Part shown: positions 60,671 to 62,899 of the stretch, one piece after another
Layout of the letters: each line of letters begins with the position of its first letter
Position numbering within the stretch: position 1 is the first letter of the stretch
Assembly (NCBI GenBank): GCA_017621225.1
Contig: JAGATN010000020.1
Coordinates: 1-62,899, forward strand
Direction of reading: 5' to 3'
From: Muribaculaceae bacterium
Lineage (GTDB): Bacteria; Bacteroidota; Bacteroidia; Bacteroidales; Muribaculaceae
Length of the DNA stretch: 62,899 bases
Program-made: the position numbers and the translations under genes
The notes under the pieces: generated by a model
Seen by the model: only the letters and a program-made list of their open reading frames with translations
The model's database searches: none
What the model was told of the DNA's origin: nothing

Positions 60671-61516
60671 ATGTCAACACCAACTTTTGACCAACTTTTA
60701 GAAGCAGGTTGCCATTTCGGTCACCTCAAAAGAAAATGGAATCCTGCAATGGCGCCCTATATCTTCATGGAGCGCAACGGTATCCACATACTCGACCTCT
60801 ACAAAACAGCCGCTAAGGTTGAAGAGGCCGCAAACGCCCTCCGCAGCATAGCCAAATCAGGCAAGAAAGTGCTGTTTGTGGCAACAAAAAAACAGGCCAA
60901 GCAGGTTGTGGCCGACAAGGCTCAATCTATCAATATGCCTTACGTTATCGAACGTTGGCCGGGCGGTATGCTCACCAACTTCCCCACCATCCGTAAGGCT
61001 GTCAAAAAAATGACCGCTATCGACAAAATGACGAAGGACGGTACTTTCGACAACTTGTCGAAGCGCGAAAAGCTTCAGATCACCCGTCAGCGTGCCAAGC
61101 TCGAAAAGACTCTCGGCTCTATCGCCGATCTTAACCGTCTTCCCTCGGCACTTTTCGTAGTTGACGTGCTTAAGGAACGCATCGCCGTTGCAGAGGCTAA
61201 CCGTCTCGGTATTCCCGTATTTGCAATGGTCGACACCAACTCTGATCCCTCGAACGTTGATTTCGTAATCCCCGCAAATGACGACGCATCAAAGTCGATA
61301 GAAGTAATTCTCGACGCCGTATGCTCGGCAATGGCTGAGGGTCTCGAAGAACGTAAGATCGAAAAGGTTGACGCTCAGGCTGCCGCCGAAAACAACGAAG
61401 GCGCTCCCCGTCGCGAACGTCGCCGCGTAAGCCGCAACAACAAGGCTGACGAAGCCGCAGAAGCAGCCGCTGAAACAGCAGCTCCCGAAGCAGCTGAAGC
61501 AACTGAAGCTGAGTAA
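60671..61516 (+). CDS. rpsB: 30S ribosomal protein S2
   Basis: A 281-residue S2. LEAGCHFGHLKRKWNPAMAPYIFMERNGIHILDL at the start and NRLPSALFVVDVLKERIAVAEANRLGIPVFAMVDTNSDP in the middle are diagnostic. The last about 40 residues are an Ala/Glu-rich disordered tail (EAAEAAAETAAPEAAEATEAE), common in Bacteroidetes S2. 31 bp before tsf. Confidence 0.97.
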   Translation: MSTPTFDQLLEAGCHFGHLKRKWNPAMAPYIFMERNGIHILDLYKTAAKVEEAANALRSIAKSGKKVLFVATKKQAKQVVADKAQSINMPYVIERWPGGMLTNFPTIRKAVKKMTAIDKMTKDGTFDNLSKREKLQITRQRAKLEKTLGSIADLNRLPSALFVVDVLKERIAVAEANRLGIPVFAMVDTNSDPSNVDFVIPANDDASKSIEVILDAVCSAMAEGLEERKIEKVDAQAAAENNEGAPRRERRRVSRNNKADEAAEAAAETAAPEAAEATEAE

Positions 61517-61547
61517 ATTTGTATAACGACAAAAATCAATTAAGATT

Positions 61548-62540
61548 ATGGCAGTAACAATGGCAGAAATCACCAAGCTTCGTCATATGACGAGCGCCGG
61601 TTTGATGGACTGCAAAAAAGCTCTCGCCGAAACTAACGGCGACATAGAAGCTGCTGTTGAAATCCTTCGCAAGAAGGGTCAGGCAGTAGCTGCCAAGCGC
61701 GAAGACCGCGAAGCTTCTGAAGGTTGCGTTCTTTCGAAGAACGAAGGCGACTTTGCAGCAGTAGTGGCCTTGAAGTGCGAAACTGACTTCGTGGCCAAGA
61801 ATGCAGGCTTCGTAGCCCTTACGCAAAAGATTCTCGACGCAGCCGTGGCTAATCGCGTGGCTAACATCGATGAATTGAAGGCTCTCGTGATTGACGGACA
61901 GACCGTTGAAGCTCTCATCGTAGAAGAAGTGGGCAAGACGGGCGAAAAGATGGAAATAGGCGCTTACGAATCGATCGTAGCTCCCTCTACCACTTCGTAC
62001 AACCACCTTGGCAACAAGCTTGCCACCATCGTTGGCTTCAACCAGCCCAACGTTGACTATCAGGTGGGCCGCGACGTAGCCATGCAGGTTGCTTCGATGA
62101 ATCCCGTGGCTGTGGATCGCGCAAGCGTTCCCGCCGCCGTGGTTGAGTCGGAAAGAACCGTGGCCATCGAAAAGACCAAAGAGGAGCAAGTTAAGAAGGC
62201 CGTTGAAGCCGCTCTCAAGAAGGCAGGCATCAACCCCAACCTCGTAGACAGCGAAGCTCATATCGAATCGAACATCGCAAAAGGTTGGCTCACTCCCGAA
62301 GAAGCTGACAAGGCTCGTGCCATAGCAGCTGAAACGGCTGCTCAGAAGGCTGCAAACCTTCCCCAGCAGATGATCGACAACATCGCAAACGGCCGCGTTA
62401 ACAAGTTCTACAAAGAATCAGTGCTTCTGGAGCAGGAATTCGTAAAAGATGCAACCGTTACAATCGGTCAGTATCTTGAAAAGGCTTCGAAGGGTCTGGT
62501 TGCCGTAGAATTCAAGCGCATCAACCTTAACCAGGATTAA
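61548..62540 (+). CDS. tsf: Translation elongation factor Ts
   Basis: A 330-residue EF-Ts, the nucleotide exchange factor for EF-Tu. N-terminal UBA domain LRHMTSAGLMDCKKALAETNGDIEAAVEILRKKG, then the KNEGDFAAVVALKCETDFVAKN core. Longer than the E. coli form, as usual in Bacteroidetes. The in-frame ATG at 61560 (MAEITK) is an alternative start. Terminated at 62598-62628. Confidence 0.97.
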   Translation: MAVTMAEITKLRHMTSAGLMDCKKALAETNGDIEAAVEILRKKGQAVAAKREDREASEGCVLSKNEGDFAAVVALKCETDFVAKNAGFVALTQKILDAAVANRVANIDELKALVIDGQTVEALIVEEVGKTGEKMEIGAYESIVAPSTTSYNHLGNKLATIVGFNQPNVDYQVGRDVAMQVASMNPVAVDRASVPAAVVESERTVAIEKTKEEQVKKAVEAALKKAGINPNLVDSEAHIESNIAKGWLTPEEADKARAIAAETAAQKAANLPQQMIDNIANGRVNKFYKESVLLEQEFVKDATVTIGQYLEKASKGLVAVEFKRINLNQD

Positions 62541-62597
62541 TACTCCCGGTTTGGGGTGCGATTGACTTACGAAAGTCATAACAACCATTATAGTCGG

Positions 62598-62628
62598 CAG
62601 GGCAATTTCCAAAATCGGAATTGCCCTG
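62598..62628 (+). terminator. Terminator of the rplM-tsf cluster
   Basis: CAGGGCAATTTCC and GGAATTGCCCTG form a 12-bp stem with one bulged T and a 6-nt loop, followed by the A/T-rich run that starts the repeat terminus at 62632. Confidence 0.8.
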
Positions 62629-62631
62629 TCG

Positions 62632-62651
62632 CAATTTTTAAACAGTTTCTT
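62632..62651. repeat. Isolated terminus of the palindromic element
   Basis: CAATTTTTAAACAGTTTCTT is identical to the outer end of copy 3 (21235 side, reverse complement), and the match runs on through TAGGGT. No second arm follows or precedes it, so it is a remnant or a copy truncated to one end. Confidence 0.65.
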
Positions 62652-62824
62652 AGGGTAGGGCGTGGTCTGAGTCCGACCCTCGTGCCTCGACCGCCAAAGC
62701 ATGCTTTTTGACCCGTTTTAAGGGTCGGAATCTCTTAAAAAGGGTGCTTTTTTGCCGATTTCATAGATTCAACAACGAAGTGCAAAAACCTTCGATCTGA
62801 AAAGCCTAATATTTTTTTCCTCGA

Positions 62825-62891
62825 GACTTAATGGCGAATTGGGGATGGGGCTTCACAAGCCCACAGCCCCTCCCCAATCCGTTATTAAGTC
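62825..62891. repeat. Long inverted repeat (about 67 nt)
   Basis: Outer arms GACTTAAT/ATTAAGTC and inner arms ATTGGGGATGGGGCT/AGCCCCTCCCCAAT pair around a 12-nt loop, with a short imperfect stretch between and one unpaired base. It has no flanking U run, so it does not look like a simple terminator. Confidence 0.7.
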
Positions 62892-62899
62892 GCGCAAAA

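Larger units (their letters stand above)
62541..62899. other. Non-coding tail of the window
   Basis: No gene is seen in these 359 bases. They contain the tsf terminator (62598), the repeat terminus (62632), a small GACCC/GGGTC hairpin near 62711-62728 and the long hairpin at 62825-62891. The next gene, if any, lies outside the window. Confidence 0.7.

Noticed and set aside
1-62899. tRNA, rRNA, CRISPR array, prophage
   Set aside because: No cloverleaf-like sequence, rRNA stretch, regular direct-repeat array or phage gene was seen by reading; a tRNAscan/Infernal run would be decisive.

Overview
This 62.9 kb window looks like an ordinary chromosomal segment of a gut member of the Bacteroidales. 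A Muribaculaceae (S24-7) relative fits the roughly 50% GC and gene set, but family-level placement is inference. The phylum assignment rests on several sequence signs. Promoters are of the Bacteroidetes type (TTTG/TTG, 19-20 nt, TAnnTTTG). The genes include a bacterial serine palmitoyltransferase, the bifunctional fucokinase/GDP-fucose pyrophosphorylase Fkp, a meso-diaminopimelate dehydrogenase, a three-gene glycogen cluster, and the intracellular mannobiose epimerase/phosphorylase pathway. I see no rRNA, tRNA, CRISPR array, transposase or phage gene.

Layout. 0.1-3.8 kb (minus): pta-ackA acetate/ATP pathway, diaminopimelate dehydrogenase and a DUF59/SufT-like protein. 3.9-4.4 kb (plus): two tiny overlapping membrane proteins. 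4.5-8.0 kb (minus): rplS, an autoinhibited Fic protein, an inositol monophosphatase-like enzyme and an Lrp/AsnC regulator. 8.3-10.6 kb (plus): an outer-membrane patatin (type Vd-like) whose 3' end overlaps the convergent PiT phosphate transporter. 10.5-15.1 kb (minus): PiT with a PhoU-like tail plus a PhoB/PhoR-type two-component pair. 15.2-23.1 kb (minus): a pRiA4b-ORF3-like protein, serine palmitoyltransferase, a zinc-ribbon gene broken by one in-frame TGA, Nif3-like, aspS, cdaA and folP. 23.3-29.6 kb (plus): MATE exporter and the glycogen cluster (debranching enzyme, GT4, GH57). 29.7-33.5 kb: DUF2130, GT39 and GNAT proteins.

33.6-40.1 kb (plus) is a compact mannan utilisation locus: AraC regulator, small secreted protein, GH26 lipoprotein, GH130 phosphorylase, GPH/MFS symporter and AGE-family 2-epimerase. 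40.1-43.7 kb: FKBP, rhodanese, a His-rich small protein and a TonB receptor that may form a metal-uptake pair. 43.8-51.7 kb: lipoprotein, class I fumarase, Dus, a GntR(YtrA-type)-controlled ABC operon, an esterase and a TM2 protein. 51.8-59.4 kb: Fkp, then (minus) yicC-gmk-nadD-DUF5063-M18 peptidase, and tsaB. 59.5-62.5 kb: the rplM-rpsI-rpsB-tsf translation cluster.

The most interesting non-genic signal is a family of about 165-bp nearly symmetrical palindromic elements. There are three copies (1-149, 17357-17520, 21235-21400) and a lone terminus near 62632, each placed at or near the 3' end of a gene. The most interesting single-gene signal is the in-frame TGA at 17645-17647. It interrupts the zinc-ribbon CxxC of an otherwise intact protein, immediately before a small perfect hairpin. 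A YtrA-like operator sits exactly between promoter and start codon of the ABC operon whose third gene encodes the GntR regulator.
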